Below, piece after piece: positions 13,263-25,500 of a DNA stretch of 64,000 nucleotides. Under the pieces are notes generated by a model. The model was not told where the DNA came from and searched no databases. It saw only the letters and a list, made by a program, of their open reading frames with translations. The DNA is from Taxillus chinensis. Taxonomy: Eukaryota; Streptophyta; Magnoliopsida; Santalales; Loranthaceae. Where the stretch lies: the NCBI GenBank assembly GCA_023512835.1, contig CM042085.1, positions 9,160,062-9,224,061 of the forward strand. The letters are read 5' to 3'. A program made the position numbers and the translations under genes. How positions within the stretch are numbered: the first letter of the stretch is position 1; every line of letters starts with the position of its first letter.

Positions 13263-13530
13263 AAGTGGTATCAGAGCGGTTGTGGCCCATTTCCAAGAAA
13301 GCTCGTCGAAGCACTCTCGTGAGAGATATATGTAGTCCCTAATCCCACATTAGGAGGGAGCCCCTAACGGATGAAAGGTCGACGAGACAGAAGGTCTTGC
13401 ACACATCCCTTACCCGAGGATGGGATAGAGTGGCACCGTGGGAGTCGAAAGGAGCGCGCTCGAACGATCTTGGTTCCTCTAAACTGCTGACGCAACGGGA
13501 ATGTTGCGAAATCAAGTGGGGGGGGGGGGA

Positions 13531-13915
13531 TGTCACACCCCGAACGAAGATGGTGGCGACGGGCGTCTCCCAAGTGGCGCAGGTGCGCACTACTTACGGA
13601 AAAGCAAGGCAAAGAGCGTAGAAGGTGCGGACAGGGTAGGCTCCACGGTAGTTCGTGTGGGAGTTCAATGGAGCTCCTTCGGAGTTCAAACGTACCGACT
13701 CGGTTAAATGTGGGGAGTATGCCGCTAATCTCGAACCTGACGATGAAGAAAAAACTTGGCCATCCCTACACAAATTGGTCCGAAACCGGAGCCATTTTCC
13801 TGATGAGCCCAAGCCAGGACAAAACTAGTCTACGTGTGTCCCGATCGATATAGCTTACTCAGAGCATCCACCAGGGTGACCGAGTGTCGTATGGTAAAAA
13901 CCCGACCCCGTGACA
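13531..13915 (+). repeat. TRIM right LTR
   Basis: Starts TGTCACACCCCGAAC and ends ACCCCGTGACA. Keeps the GATGAGCCCAAG and TGTCCCGATCGATAT words shared with the left LTR. Confidence 0.85.
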
Positions 13916-15882
13916 TTAAGCACCCTAAATATACTTGTACGTATGAACAATTATGTAATTATGTAGAATGAAGATGTGAGTGATTATGTTATACTTTTTT
14001 TTAAAAAAAAAAGAGATTTAAATATACATGTACATATGAACAAGCCCAAAAATTTTCTACACCAGTATAACTCTTACATTGGTCTCTTATTTGTTGGTAA
14101 TTGTTCGTCAAGGAGATTATATTCAATAATAGACATCAATTCATGAAATATTTTTGAATGTATTAGTTTATAAAATAAAATAAAATTATTAAATGAATAA
14201 AATAACAAATATCATTCAAGACTTCCAATAGCCTATAGGAACCTATGGCCATGAAAACAGAATCTACAATGCTTGTGAGTTTAATTAGAGCATTTGCATA
14301 ATTATGGTTTAGCTAAAATTTAACTAGTTATTTTTTCCCATTTCAAAATAATAGGCTCATCAAATTTATTGAGTATTTAGTAAAATATTACCCCCCCCCC
14401 CCCATTGTTTTATTCTTTCTTTCACATCATTAGCTACTTAAGCTTCCAATATAGGTTTTTTAAGCACAAGTCATCACTATATCTTATTGAAGGTACAAAG
14501 GAATTCAAATACAATCATATCCCAAATAGAGATCTCATACACATTTCAAACAAGTTAAATCAATACCATGCATACATGTATCAAAAACAAGTTAGACTTC
14601 TCAAGTTTTCTCAAGTTAATAGGCTTATAGCCTCAAACCCCCTCACTAGATCGTTTATAAAACCTTGAAGTTTAACCGCAAAGGAAGAATTGCAAAACGG
14701 GAAAAATAGGCTATTGGTTGACTAAAAACAACACATTTCAGTCCCTTACGGCTTAATCGACCACTCTGCTTGACCAAAATCACTAAACCCACTGGAAATC
14801 GACTTGGTCAACCAAAACATGGACCCTTCAATTGACTACCCTAGTTGATTAAAACTTCAAACCTCGTTGGAAATTCATCTAGTTGAGACCAAACCACAAA
14901 AATTTCCCTTGGCCAACCAAACCAATCTTCTAATCAACCTCGTTGTAATCAAACACCTCCACTATCTCCCGTCTTGTCAACCCTGCCAATTGTAACTTCT
15001 CACCTACATCGATCTTTATGCAAAACACCCAACAATTTGATCTATTGTACGCCAAAATTGTCAAAACTCATGTCCAAACTCCTTATAATGTGTTTGAAAG
15101 ACAATATATCGACCTTATACGCATTCAACAAATAAAGTTCATAACCCAACATTCATATGGGTCATTTCATTCATATGAATCACAATGACCAATTTAGAGT
15201 TACATCATATGTTAATTTCTTAATAGCAATAAATAAAAGACTGGTATATATAGATGAGAAAATGAAATTTTTACCTTGAATTTGGTTGAATGTGATCTGA
15301 ATTATTAATTTATATTCTTTCCCCTTTAAAAGCCCTAGCTTACTCTCCACAACTCTCTCATTTTCTTTCCTTAAGAACACACGTCCAACATTAGAGTTCT
15401 CATTCTCTCCTTTATATATATATATATTTTTGCATTAAATTGATTAAAATATCAAGAGTACACTTTCGAGCTCAAATTCGAATTTAGTTCAGTTATTTTC
15501 AAAACGCTTCGTTTGACAAGTATATTACTACCTAAAGTATATTGTGATCCTACGATGGTGATCCCTACACAAAGTAACCCAAAATACCACAAGATCCCAT
15601 AAATTAACAAAATTAGCATTTTGGAACTTCGACTCCAAATCGAGCTCATTTACAATTAAAATTTCTAATTCGACGCATATGTCATCATATTGATATTCAT
15701 TTTTTTAAATATCAATTTCATGACATGACTAACTTCCAAATCCCCAAACACGAGTTATAACAAGCTGTGTCCATGGATAGATGAGATGAAAGCTTTATTG
15801 ATGTAAAGAAGTACATATTATAAATTACAAAGATATTTCATAATATAATTGTATAATAATCTCATATGTCGATGGCCCTAAC

Positions 15883-15925
<43 letters not shown>

Positions 15926-16460
15926 CGCGCGCGCGTATGTGTTAAAACAGACATGAGTTTTCAATTTTTTGTTGACATCAAATTACTCTGTATGACGGAG
16001 TTACTTGATATCTTAGTCTTATTGATAAACTATAATACCGAGCAATGAGAAATATCAAGCAAGCAAAGAAAAATTCGAATGCTCGACCATGACAGATATC
16101 GAGTAAGATAACCGCTTGAGCAAGGAAATATCGAGCATGACCAGATGTCAAACAAGAGAATATCGAGTAAGATCATATGCGATTCAAGGCATTTAGTTTA
16201 CCAATTACAACTTTAGTTAATTGATCATCTTATTTAAAGTCCTTACTAAAATTAGTTTACCTTAATGTTGCAATTAAAAAGGAATCCCACCATCATAATT
16301 TAGATTTTGCATTTAGTTTATTAATATGATAAGTCGAATTAAAGTCTATAAGTCATTTGGTATTAAATAACCTAAGTTATTTAACCACTAACTATATCTA
16401 GTTTAATATTCTTTTGAAGAAGGCATACGATAAGTTATCTAACCACTAACCTAATAATAT
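13916..16460. other. AT-rich intergenic DNA with microsatellites
   Basis: No gene recognised. It holds a C12 run (14391-14402), a TA/TG/CG compound microsatellite (15881-15936), and at 14690-15000 repeated TTGACCAAA/GGTTGACT words. Similar words occur near 56080-56160, so this is probably a decayed LTR. Confidence 0.4.
15881..15936. repeat. (TA)n(TG)n(CG)n compound microsatellite
   Basis: Consecutive TA, TG and CG dinucleotide tracts. Confidence 0.95.
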
Positions 16461-17029
16461 GTTTGGTATGCGATAAAGGAAAGGAAAGGAATTGATTTTC
16501 ATTCCTTTACCGCGTTATAAGGACCCGTATCGGATGGAGGCCGAAGTTAGGCCCGGTTAGCGTTTCAAAACAAAAATAGTAATTTGGATCATTACTATTG
16601 TTCGGTGATTTAAATAGGTTAGAGTTGTTATTATATATTATTATGATTATTTTAATGTATCTTGTTTTAATAATGATAATAATTAATGTTGCGTTTATTG
16701 ATATTGCTAATATTAATTATTAATGCAATATTTTTATTGATAATTATTAATATTATTATTATTATTATAATTATTGTTAAGGTAGTATAAATAGGATTAA
16801 CTAGGGTAGAAACCCTATTTTTGGTATGCGTGCGCTTGGCAGGGGAGCACGGGTTTGGAGCAATGAGATTTGAAGCAAACCGTCGAGTTGATCATTCAAG
16901 GCTATAAATCGTAGTGTTCTTGATCGTCTCGTTACCTCATTGCTTAAGCACGGACGGAAAGAACTAGTATCTTAATTCTTTACGGGTTCAAACACATATT
17001 CAATTTTGTTACTCGATATTGTATCTTGA

Positions 17030-17200
17030 GTTTTGTGCTTGCGTCGTGCCATGGGTGCGATAAGACCGTCGGATGGGGTTGTCACAAGCGGCGGCATGGG
17101 CGACGACTTCAACGGCATCCATGGGGGCGAACGTCAGCAGGCGGCGGCGGTTGTTGTACCCGACGTGCGACGGCAAGGCGAGGACGGATCCTTGCGCGCC

Positions 17201-17241
<41 letters not shown>

Positions 17242-17490
17242 GCGGCGCACTTCGGATCCCCTGCCGCCCGTGGTGCCGCTCATCTGCACGCCGCCGAGAG
17301 ACGGGCGACGACGTCGCCGTCGGTGGTTGCCGTGCGCCCGCGATCCGGCGAGAGGAACGAGAGATGGAGATGGGGCGACGGCCGTCGCCCATGGTCGAGC
17401 ACTCACGACCCGCGTGCGTGGAGGACGAGGACGCCGTTCCGTTCCGAGACGCCGCCCCTAGTGGGCCTGGCGTGTCTTGACCGGCCCAAG
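17030..17490. other. GC-rich island with GA repeat inside family-D LTR
   Basis: GC content jumps well above the rest of the LTR and overlapping long frames occur on both strands, none with a recognisable domain. A GA tract lies at 17204-17240. It could be captured host DNA or a GC-rich regulatory part of the LTR. Confidence 0.4.
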
Positions 17491-17542
17491 TGGGTGGTTT
17501 CTTTATTAAAAACAACAAAAAAAAAAACAACAACAAAAAAAA

Positions 17543-17552
17543 GGGTATATAT

Positions 17553-17606
<54 letters not shown>
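17543..17606. repeat. (TA)n microsatellite
   Basis: About 60 bp of TA dinucleotides with a few AAAT interruptions. Confidence 0.95.
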
Positions 17607-17610
<4 letters not shown>

Positions 17611-17982
17611 AAAAGGGTGTTTGTGTTATTTTAAGATGTATTTGACACCTTTGTTTTACTTGGCATTTAAATATTAACTCGTGAATCGAATATTGATGGT
17701 GTTATTATAAGTGCATAATTTAAATATTTCTATGCTACATTTGGAACTTAAACTTATTATCTGTTTAGCGAATTCGTATAAATGAACATACACGTATACG
17801 TATACAAATAACCACCGTGGCTTATAATGATTGGATTGGTGATTTTAATGCTTGTAGGATTGTTGTACTAAGTTTTGACTCTTGGAAAACCTGTTTATTG
17901 ATTATGAGTATGAATCTGGTGTTTAAATTGATGACGATTAATTGGGAGTGTGGATAATTGTTATGAGATTGGTTGGGTTAAC

Positions 17983-18100
17983 TGCGGGTCCCACATAGGG
18001 CCGGAAGAGGCCGCGGGTCCCCTATGTGGCTGGTAACCCAGGTCCCATATGTGGCGGAGTTGTCATTCAAGGACACCACAGGTCCCACATATGGTCGATT
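17983..18100. repeat. Four-copy GGTCCCAYATRTGG repeat
   Basis: The words GGGTCCCACATAGGG, GGGTCCCCTATGTGG, AGGTCCCATATGTGG and AGGTCCCACATATGG follow one another at about 30-40-bp spacing inside the family-D LTR. Confidence 0.7.
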
Positions 18101-19085
18101 AGTAGAGTTTTAAATTCCTGGAGTTGGTAGGAATCCCGTGGAAAGATGAATGAGACGTAATGCACTTGTTTATTATCTAATGAAATTTCATTATGATAGG
18201 ATTTGACACTACATTGGCACAAGAACACCTGGTCATACAGATTTAGGAATTTATATAGTAGGAATGCGAAGATGGGATCACCTACTGGGCATTCGTGCTC
18301 ACCCTACTTTATTTCCATTACTTACAAGGTTGTAGGGGTAGCTGTTGGAGCCATAGCGAGCGGGACGGGACACCTTTGAGTAGGATATCTTCTATAGAAT
18401 TTTCCTATTTTCTATTATTTATAATTTTTCCGGACTAGGGTCCGTGACAGTTGTATTAACTTGGATAGCGGGACCATGTTACTTTGTGTTTATGGGTGTT
18501 GTTTGAATTCAGTAATGTTGATTGCACTGGCATTTATTGGTTAACTGCATGTGGTATTTGGACCATTGGACCGTACGATGCTACCCCCGTTGTGGTATCG
18601 TACACGGTTGAATCAGTTACCAACCCCTCGACCCTGGAATGGGTGTGGGGAAGTCGCGTTCCTGGTTCTGTGGGTTTCAGGAATTGGGGGCGTGACACGC
18701 GTTTAAGACAACAAAAGGAAAGGAAATAAGCATTACCTTGGGAATCTTATGCAAGGACTCGTATTTGGGTAATTTTAAGAGATAGTTATTCTATGAGAAT
18801 GTAACTATCCGGGACGGTGAGTGTAGCCGTCGATGTGAGCATTTTGACCGTACTTGGGCCCGATTCGAGTCGGGGTCCCGTTTGACCCGATTGTTGACTT
18901 TTCGGGGTTTATTGGTTGACTTTGCGTTTGGGCGGTCATTTGAGTGTAATATTATCTGAATAGTGTTGTGCTCGTCATTTCGAGTGTTTTGACAGTAATT
19001 GGGCTCAATTTGGAGTTCGTGACCTCGGAAGGTCAATTATTGCGTTTGGGTCAATTATTGATAAGAGGCCAATTATTGGCAGCAG

Positions 19086-19093
19086 TATAAATA
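19086..19093 (+). promoter_or_regulatory. TATA box of family-A solo LTR
   Basis: TATAAATA at the position equivalent to TATAAATAG in the two LTRs of the inserted element. Confidence 0.5.
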
Positions 19094-19489
19094 ATTAAGA
19101 AACTGCATTATCCCTTTAATTTTGCTTAGTGCGTGCGTGTTTGAGCAAGAGAGAGAAAGAGAGAAGGTGAAGAGCTTCACTTGGCGATTTTGGGGCGATT
19201 GGAGCTCGTGGATCGCAAATAATCTTCCAGGTAGGTGTCCTTGAACCTCTTATCTCGATTCTGTCTTGGAATATGCGTGAATTTGAGCATATAACCCTAG
19301 GTTTTGGGGAAAACCCAATTTTGGGGTTAGATATGATGATTTAGCATAAAATCTGTGGTTAAGAACTGATTTATATCAGTTTGGGTATGTAATTTTGTAC
19401 TGCTTTAGTAAAACGCGTGTTTGTGAGTGCCAGGGGTTCTTGGGTTGATTCCGCACTTAAAATTTGGCCAAAAACGATGATAAACGGTA

Positions 19490-19725
19490 ACCTGGGCGAA
19501 CGGCGTGTCGAAGTTCGTAGGTCGGCAAATTTGAGTCGGTAGCTTCGTTAGTCCGGATTAGTAGTTCGGGCGATTAGTCCGGGGCATGATCGGAGCAAGA
19601 TGGTCTGGGAGCGATTAGTCGAATCGGTAGTCCGGAGTAGTTAGTCCGGATCTCCGGATCCAGCGATGTTCCGCAGCAGATGATCCGCAAAGAATGTTCC
19701 GCAACGATAGTCAATCGACCGCACT
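19490..19725. repeat. LTR core repeat, TAGTCCGG type
   Basis: Repeated ATTAGTCCGG, CGGTAGTCCGGA and GTTCCGCA words. It occupies the place taken by TTCGAA repeats in the other family-A LTRs. Confidence 0.7.
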
Positions 19726-20260
19726 AGACATTTACATTGTAAACCATTATGCCTCTCCACATTTAAGTATTAAGTTACAATGTAAATAACAAAATACCCC
19801 CCATTTGGATTCAAAGAAAAATACTAGAAAAATTAATTCCCACTCTTTCAAAATGTGAAAATTGGGTTTTAGTGTAAAATTTCGGAAAACAAAAAAGTTC
19901 GTAGTGGTGACTTTTTTGGAAAGTGGGGTTAGGCATCTCGAAAAAATCCCCAAAAATCAGATTATCTTATTTATGATATGAGAACCAAATGCCGGGACTT
20001 TTGATTTCACGAAAATAGGTGATATGGGTACTTCCTTTATAAATCAAGGATTGAGGATTTACTTGTAAAGACTGGCTATAGTTCCAAAGGAAATGTTGAG
20101 AATGACAGCCATACTAATGTTAGTATGTTGGTGTGAGGTATTGGGGCATGAACTCCGTGACTTGTTTGGGTTCTCACCTTGATGCATCGATGGTCTTTAT
20201 GAGGTTGACGTGCGAACATATGCACCGATGGCAAGGCTTGTGTGGCGACGTGGTCGGACA

Positions 20261-20265
20261 TATTG
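20261..20265. repeat. Target duplication TATTG, left
   Basis: TATTG here and at 30108-30112 brackets the full-length element. Confidence 0.9.
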
Positions 20266-22465
20266 TGTCACGCCCCCGAATTCCAGGGGAACCCGGAACC
20301 GGGTATGACTTCCCCTTGCCCGCACCCGAAAGGTCAAGGGTTGGTGACTAGCACCACTAGAGACTATACTGCGGGTCTTGTCTCAAATATGCAACCCTGT
20401 ACGATCATACATCAAGGGTAATCCGTACTTTCCCATATATCATCATGCACACATTAAGTCAAACAATCATACCGACATCACATCACAAACCGTGATGCAA
20501 ATACAATCGTCCACCGACCCATGTCCGGGATACAAACATAATACAATACACAATACGATCATACGTAATACGATCTTGCATCATACATCGAGTAGTGGGC
20601 ACGTCCTCTTGGAAGAAAGTCCTCCACTAGTCTCGGGTCACACCTGAAAAAGGTAAACAACAAGTAGGGGTGAGCGACAAGCTCGATAGTGACCCGACAC
20701 TCCACATCATGCAAACATACAAGTCTATACTACATGCTCGTGTACTCGTGCACCGTGTGTGGTGTGCACAATCATCGGGACTCGGCCGCAAACAAACATC
20801 GGGACCTAGCTTGCCCACACAGATGCTGCCTTGTCCACGATCCTCACTAGGATCCGGCTCCAGGGGCACTCAATGGCCTACCACGACGCTATATGCCCGG
20901 ACACGGTCGCCACACCGGCTTCGCCATCGGTGCATATGCCTGCCATGTCAACCACATACACCATCGGTGCATCACGGTGAGAACCCAAACAAGTCACGGA
21001 GTCCATGCCCCAATACCCCACATCAACATACTAACATGAGTATGGCATGTCATTCTCGACATTTCCTTTGGAACCGTAGCCGGTCTCCACAAGTAAATCC
21101 TCAATCCTTGATTTATGAAGGAAGTACCCATAGCGACTATTTTCTTGAAATTAAAAGTCCCGGCATTGGGTTCCCATAGCATAAATAAGATAATCTGATT
21201 TTTGGGGATTTTTCCGAGATGTCTAACCCCACTTTCCAAAAAATTCACCACTACGAACTTTTGGGTTTTTCCGAGATTTTACACTAAATCCCAAATTTCA
21301 CATTTTGAAATAATGGGAATTAATTTTTCTAGTATTTTTCTTTGCATCCAAATGTATACTTAAATGTGTAGATGGGTATAGGTTGCAATGTAAATAGGTC
21401 CAAATCCGATCAATCAGATTTCGAATCCGCGGTGAGACTACATTTTCGAATCTGCATTTCGAATCTGCATTTTCGAATCTCTTTTCGGATGCCTTCGACC
21501 CTCGAACCTACACTCGAACTACCTTCGAAAACTACCTTCGAAGTACCCATGAACTGCTTGAAACTCCCCTTCGAAGTACCTTGGAACCTTCGAAACGACA
21601 CTCGAAAATTTCACATTCGACACTCGAAATTACACTACATCGAACCTACCTTCGAACCTTCGAACTATGGCATTCGAAATTTTCAATTTCCAGTCGATCT
21701 CATCGGTGTTCTCTACCTAGTTCACGACGATTCTTGTTCATCATCGTTTTTCACCTGTTTCTCCTGGATTCAACCCGGAATCTCATAAAACTCATACCTA
21801 ATACTATATATTAGGTTTTAAATCACGTCTTACCCCTCGTAACGCATTTAAATACAAGATTCAACCCAAAATTGGTTTTTCCCCAATTTCTAGGGTTCAA
21901 CACGAATTTGCATGATTTCATCAAATTCTTACATGTTAATCCAAAAAACAAGCAAGAAAAGGGTGAAGAATCAAGGAACACCTACCTGGAATGATTCTTG
22001 ATGCTTGAACGAGCTCAAAATGCCCCAAATCGCCAAGGCCTCCAAGCTTCCTTCTCTCTTTCTCTCTATAAGCTCTCCAACGCAGATGCAGAAATGCTAA
22101 AACGTAACGTGGAAACTCTCTTTCCCCTATTTATATTTTTGCTAGTCAACCGACTGATCAACCATTGACCCACCAATAATTAACCTCCAAGGTCCCGAAC
22201 TCCAAATTGAGTCAAACTACAGTCAAACGCTCGAAATGACGAGCACAATACTACACGAGATATTAGTACACCCAAATGACCGCTCAAACGCAAAGTCAAC
22301 CAATAGACCCCGAAAAGTCAACAATCGAGTCAAACGGGGCCCCGACCCTGAATCGGGCCCAAGTACGGTCAAAATGCTCACATTGACGGCTACACTACCG
22401 TCCCCGATAGTTACATTCCCATAGAATGACTATCTCTCAAGACTACCCAAATACGAGTCTTTACA
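20266..22465 (-). repeat. 3' LTR of chromovirus (family A)
   Basis: 2200 bp. On the minus strand starts TGTAAAGACTCG and ends GGGGGCGTGACA. Aligns over its full length with 27935-30107. A TATA box (TATAAATAG, minus) lies at 22128-22136. Confidence 0.92.
21415..21690. repeat. LTR core repeat, TTCGAA type (3' LTR)
   Basis: Dense series of TTCGAA/TCGAA words spaced 6-20 bp apart, many as CTACCTTCGAA or ACACTCGAA. The counterpart lies at 29075-29330. Confidence 0.8.
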
Positions 22466-22490
22466 TCCTCCCCACCTTAGGACTTTTCGT
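22466..22490 (-). other. Polypurine tract of chromovirus
   Basis: On the minus strand AAGGTGGGGAGGA directly precedes the 3' LTR, which is where plus-strand DNA synthesis would be primed. Confidence 0.7.
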
Positions 22491-22719
22491 CCTCGAAAAT
22501 AAAACACATGCCCAAATGACATAGCAAAATTCAAGCTCAATGTCCCAACAACAAAACATCAAACATGATCACCGATCACACATGTGCAAGGCAATGCACA
22601 ACAAGCCAAACAGAACCCACATTGGGCACAAGATCCAACAATAACGAGTTAAACCACATCTCAAACAACATATGCAAAACAAATGCATAAAATATAACTC
22701 ATACCTCGGGAAGGTCCTC

Positions 22720-24110
22720 ACATCCTCCCCACCTCACGACCGATCGCCCTCGAACGGCTCGGGATGAAGAACCCGCATCTGGCTCTCTTTCTCCCAAGTT
22801 TGCTCCTCCATGCCTCGGTGTCGCCATAACACCCGAACTAGTGGGATCGTCTTGCCCCGCAAGACTGGTCCCTCTGTCCAAAATACGTGCCTGGCATCTC
22901 AACAACGGCACCATCATCGGCCAAGTCTATCTTGCGATAGTCCAGCCACATGAGAAGGATCCGGGTGATACCGTCTTAACCGAGACACATGAAACACATC
23001 ATGTACCCGCGCTAACTCCGGTGGCAAAGCTAACCGATAAGCCCTCTGCGCCACGGTGGCAACAATCTCAAACGGCCCCACAAAAACGAGGGAGAGTTTG
23101 GATCCACGTCCAAACCTCCGATGCCTCGACGCGGCGAAACCCGCAAAAATACACGGTCACCCACCTCAAACCGCAAGGGTCGACGCTTCCGGTCCGCGTA
23201 GGACTTCTCTGCTTTGTCGGCCGCCGATACGTGTCTAATCAATCGCACTATCTCCGTGGTTTCTCGAACCATATCGGGACCGAGAACCGCTGTCTCTCCC
23301 GTCTCGTGCCCAACACAAGGGTGATCTACAAGGCCGCCCATACGGGCGCCTCATACGGAGCCATCCCATCGTGGCACGATAATTGTTGTTGTAAGAGAAC
23401 TCCACCAAAGGAAGGTGAGTCTCCCAACAACCTCCAAAATCTAGGACACAGCACGCAACATATCCTCGAGCGTCCGAATCGTCCGCTCGGGCGCCATCCG
23501 TCCTGCAGGATGAAAGGCATCGAGGTTCACCCTAGTGCCCAAAGCTCGCTGCAATCGTCTCAAACGAGAGGTAAACCTCGCATCCCGATCGATACAATAG
23601 ATAATGGGACTCCATGCAACCGCACAATAACATCAATATACCTCCGTCCCAAAGTCCTCACCGGGTCTGTCTCTCGAATCGGAATAAAATGCGCCGATTT
23701 GGTCAATCGGTCCACAATAACCCATATAGTGTCGTGTCCCCTGGAACGAGGAAGTCCAATGACAAAATCCATGGTCACGTGGTCCCATTTCCACTCGCAC
23801 CGGCAAAGATCGTAACTCACCAGGTGATCTTAGGTGCTGCGCCTTGACCTGTTGGACAGTCAAACACCTCCTCACAAAATCAGCAATGGCCTTCTTCGAG
23901 CCTGGCCACCAAATCGCCTTCACAAAGATGGTACATCTTGGTCCCACCGGGATGTACAATTAACTCGACCGGTGAAATTCCCGAAGAACCTCCCTCCTGA
24001 AGAGAAGTGGGAACTATCAATCTACCCCTATACCGCAAAGACGTGCTCTCGCATCCTCGCTCTAGTCGAAGATACCGCCCGGTGCGAATCCTGTCGCGGA
24101 TGACCTCACA
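22720..24110 (-). pseudogene. Integrase and chromodomain region (broken)
   Basis: Minus-strand frames spell the zinc-finger/linker region near 24000-23830 (IWWPGSKKAIADFVRRC), the catalytic core near 23820-23690 ([24 protein letters not shown]), the second catalytic Asp (DRDARFTSR, near 23590), the DUF-like linker with [18 protein letters not shown] (near 23200) and the end VLWRHRGMEEQTWEKE (near 22800). Residues switch between reading frames several times, and at least one stop interrupts the segment after DMLRAVS. The enzyme would insert element DNA into chromosomes, and a chromodomain would bias it towards modified histones. Non-functional as written. Confidence 0.85.
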
Positions 24111-24399
24111 ATCAATGTCCCCCTGTGATCCTCTATGATCCTGTGCCGCAACTCAGGGACTGCGACAACAACACCGAGGGTCCCTCGCCCCTCGCCGGTC
24201 ACCATCTCGCAACCTCATCGCCGCTAACCGACCCATCATCTCCCATTCCTTAATGGCACAATGGGCCACCACGGCCTGCTCTTCCTACTCGAGCATCTGC
24301 CACCACATTACCCTTCCCAGGGGTATACATCATATCAAACCAAATCGTTGCGGTACTCCACCCACCGCCTCTGCCTAAGGTTCAGGTCTCGTCGAGAGA

Positions 24400-25500
24400 A
24401 GATATATTATGCAAGCTCTTGTGGTCCGTATACACCACAAACTTCTCCCCAAGGAGATAATCTTGCGCTCTTAAGTGCAAAGATCACTGCAGCCTAACTC
24501 CAAATCATGCGTAGGATAGCTCTTGCTCATGTGGTCTCAACCGCTGCACCCATAAGCAATCACCTGCCGAGTCTGCATCAACACACAACCAAGTCCCACC
24601 CCGGAAGCATCACAATACACCTCGAAAGGCACACCCTCCGTGGAAGAATCAAGATAGGTCTTGAGGTCAATCGTGCCTTCAGCTCCATGAAAGCACTCTC
24701 ACACGCATCGGACCAAATGAAAGGAACTCCCTTCCTAGTCAAGTGTGTCATAGGAGCCGCCAACCGGGAAAAATCCTCCACGAACCTCCGATAATAGCTT
24801 CCAAACCAAGGAAGCTACGAATCTCAAACACATTCGTGGGCCTCTTCCACGACATGACCGCCTCAATCTTCTCGGGATCCATTGTGATACCCTCCGAAGA
24901 TACCACATGCCCCAGAAGTGCACTGTTGCAAAACCGAAGTCACATTTTGTGAACTTCGCGTACAATCGATGCTCCCACAAGGTCTGCAACACAACCTCGC
25001 AAGTGCTCCTCATGCTCCCTCTTGGTCGCTGAATAGACCAAAATATCGTCAATGAACACCACAACGAACATATCTAAATATGGAGCAAACACCTGGTTCA
25101 TCAATCCCATAAACAACTCTTTGGAGCATTCGTGAGCCCAAACGGCATCACAAGCCACTCATAATGCCCATAGCGACAACTAAACGCGGTCTTAGGGATA
25201 TCCGCCTCCCTAACCCTCAATCGATGGTATCCGGATCTCAAATCTATCTTGGAAAACCATCTCGCACCTCGAAAACGATCGAACGGGTCATCGATCCTCG
25301 CAATGGATACTGTTCTTCACAGTCACCTGTTCAACTTCCGGTAGTCTATACACAACCCGAAGTGAACCATCCGCCTTCTTGGCGAACAACATCGGAGCAC
25401 CCCACGGTGAGCTACTCCGCCTGATAAAGCCTCGCGCCAATAGGTCATCTATCTGTCTCTCCGAGCTCTCTAAGCTCTGTCGGTGCCATCCTGTAGGCCG
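24400..25500 (-). pseudogene. Reverse transcriptase and RNase H region (broken)
   Basis: The RT active-site block FIDDILVYS follows [13 protein letters not shown] near 25060-25110. The thumb/connection [17 protein letters not shown] and FIWSDACESAFMELK lie near 24660-24780, and RNase H remnants run to about 24400. Ty3/gypsy RT normally runs uninterrupted with RNase H, but here it is split over several frames. The Asp pair of the catalytic motif is intact. Confidence 0.88.

Larger units (their letters stand above)
12908..13915 (+). mobile_element. TRIM (miniature LTR retrotransposon), complete
   Basis: Two direct LTRs (12908-13262 and 13531-13915) flank a 268-bp non-coding interior. A primer-binding site TGGTATCAGAGC (13267-13278), complementary to initiator tRNA-Met, follows the left LTR. 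A purine tract AAGTGGGGGGGGGGGA (to 13530) precedes the right one. Both LTR ends are TG...CA. There is no coding capacity, so it depends on another element for mobilisation. No target duplication is apparent (GCAAA left, TTAAG right). Confidence 0.85.
16516..18697 (+). mobile_element. Solo LTR, family D (2182 bp)
   Basis: Starts TATAAGGACCCG (expected TG, one base changed) and ends GGGGGCGTGACA. An exact 5-bp target duplication CGCGT lies at 16511-16515 and 18698-18702. No primer-binding site adjoins it. Terminal sequences resemble family A (TGTAAAGACTC ... GGGGCGTGACA), so the two families are related. The middle carries a GC-rich island (about 17030-17490). Confidence 0.85.
18750..20265 (+). 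mobile_element. Family-A solo LTR, left part (plus)
   Basis: Starts TGCAAGGACTCGTATTTGGG (equivalent to TGTAAAGACTC...). Preceded by TCTTA (18745-18749), which reappears after the right part at 30757-30761. Interrupted at 20265 by the full-length element. Left and right parts together give about 2160 bp, the length of an intact family-A LTR. Confidence 0.9.

Noticed and set aside
13267..13278. tRNA-like words TGGTATCAGAGC as a tRNA gene
   Set aside because: Only the 3'-end complement is present next to an LTR, which identifies a primer-binding site; no cloverleaf.
12908..13915. TRIM as a Cassandra element with a 5S rRNA-like promoter
   Set aside because: I looked for the 5S internal control region in the LTRs; only scattered short similarity (AGTTAAATGCGGGG), not the conserved boxes.
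17026..17634. 202-codon plus-strand frame with an RERERE stretch
   Set aside because: Created by a GA microsatellite in a GC-rich island that is open in several frames; no protein family seen.
22841..23815. 324-codon plus-strand frame
   Set aside because: Antisense to the integrase region of the minus-strand chromovirus, whose conserved motifs are on the other strand.
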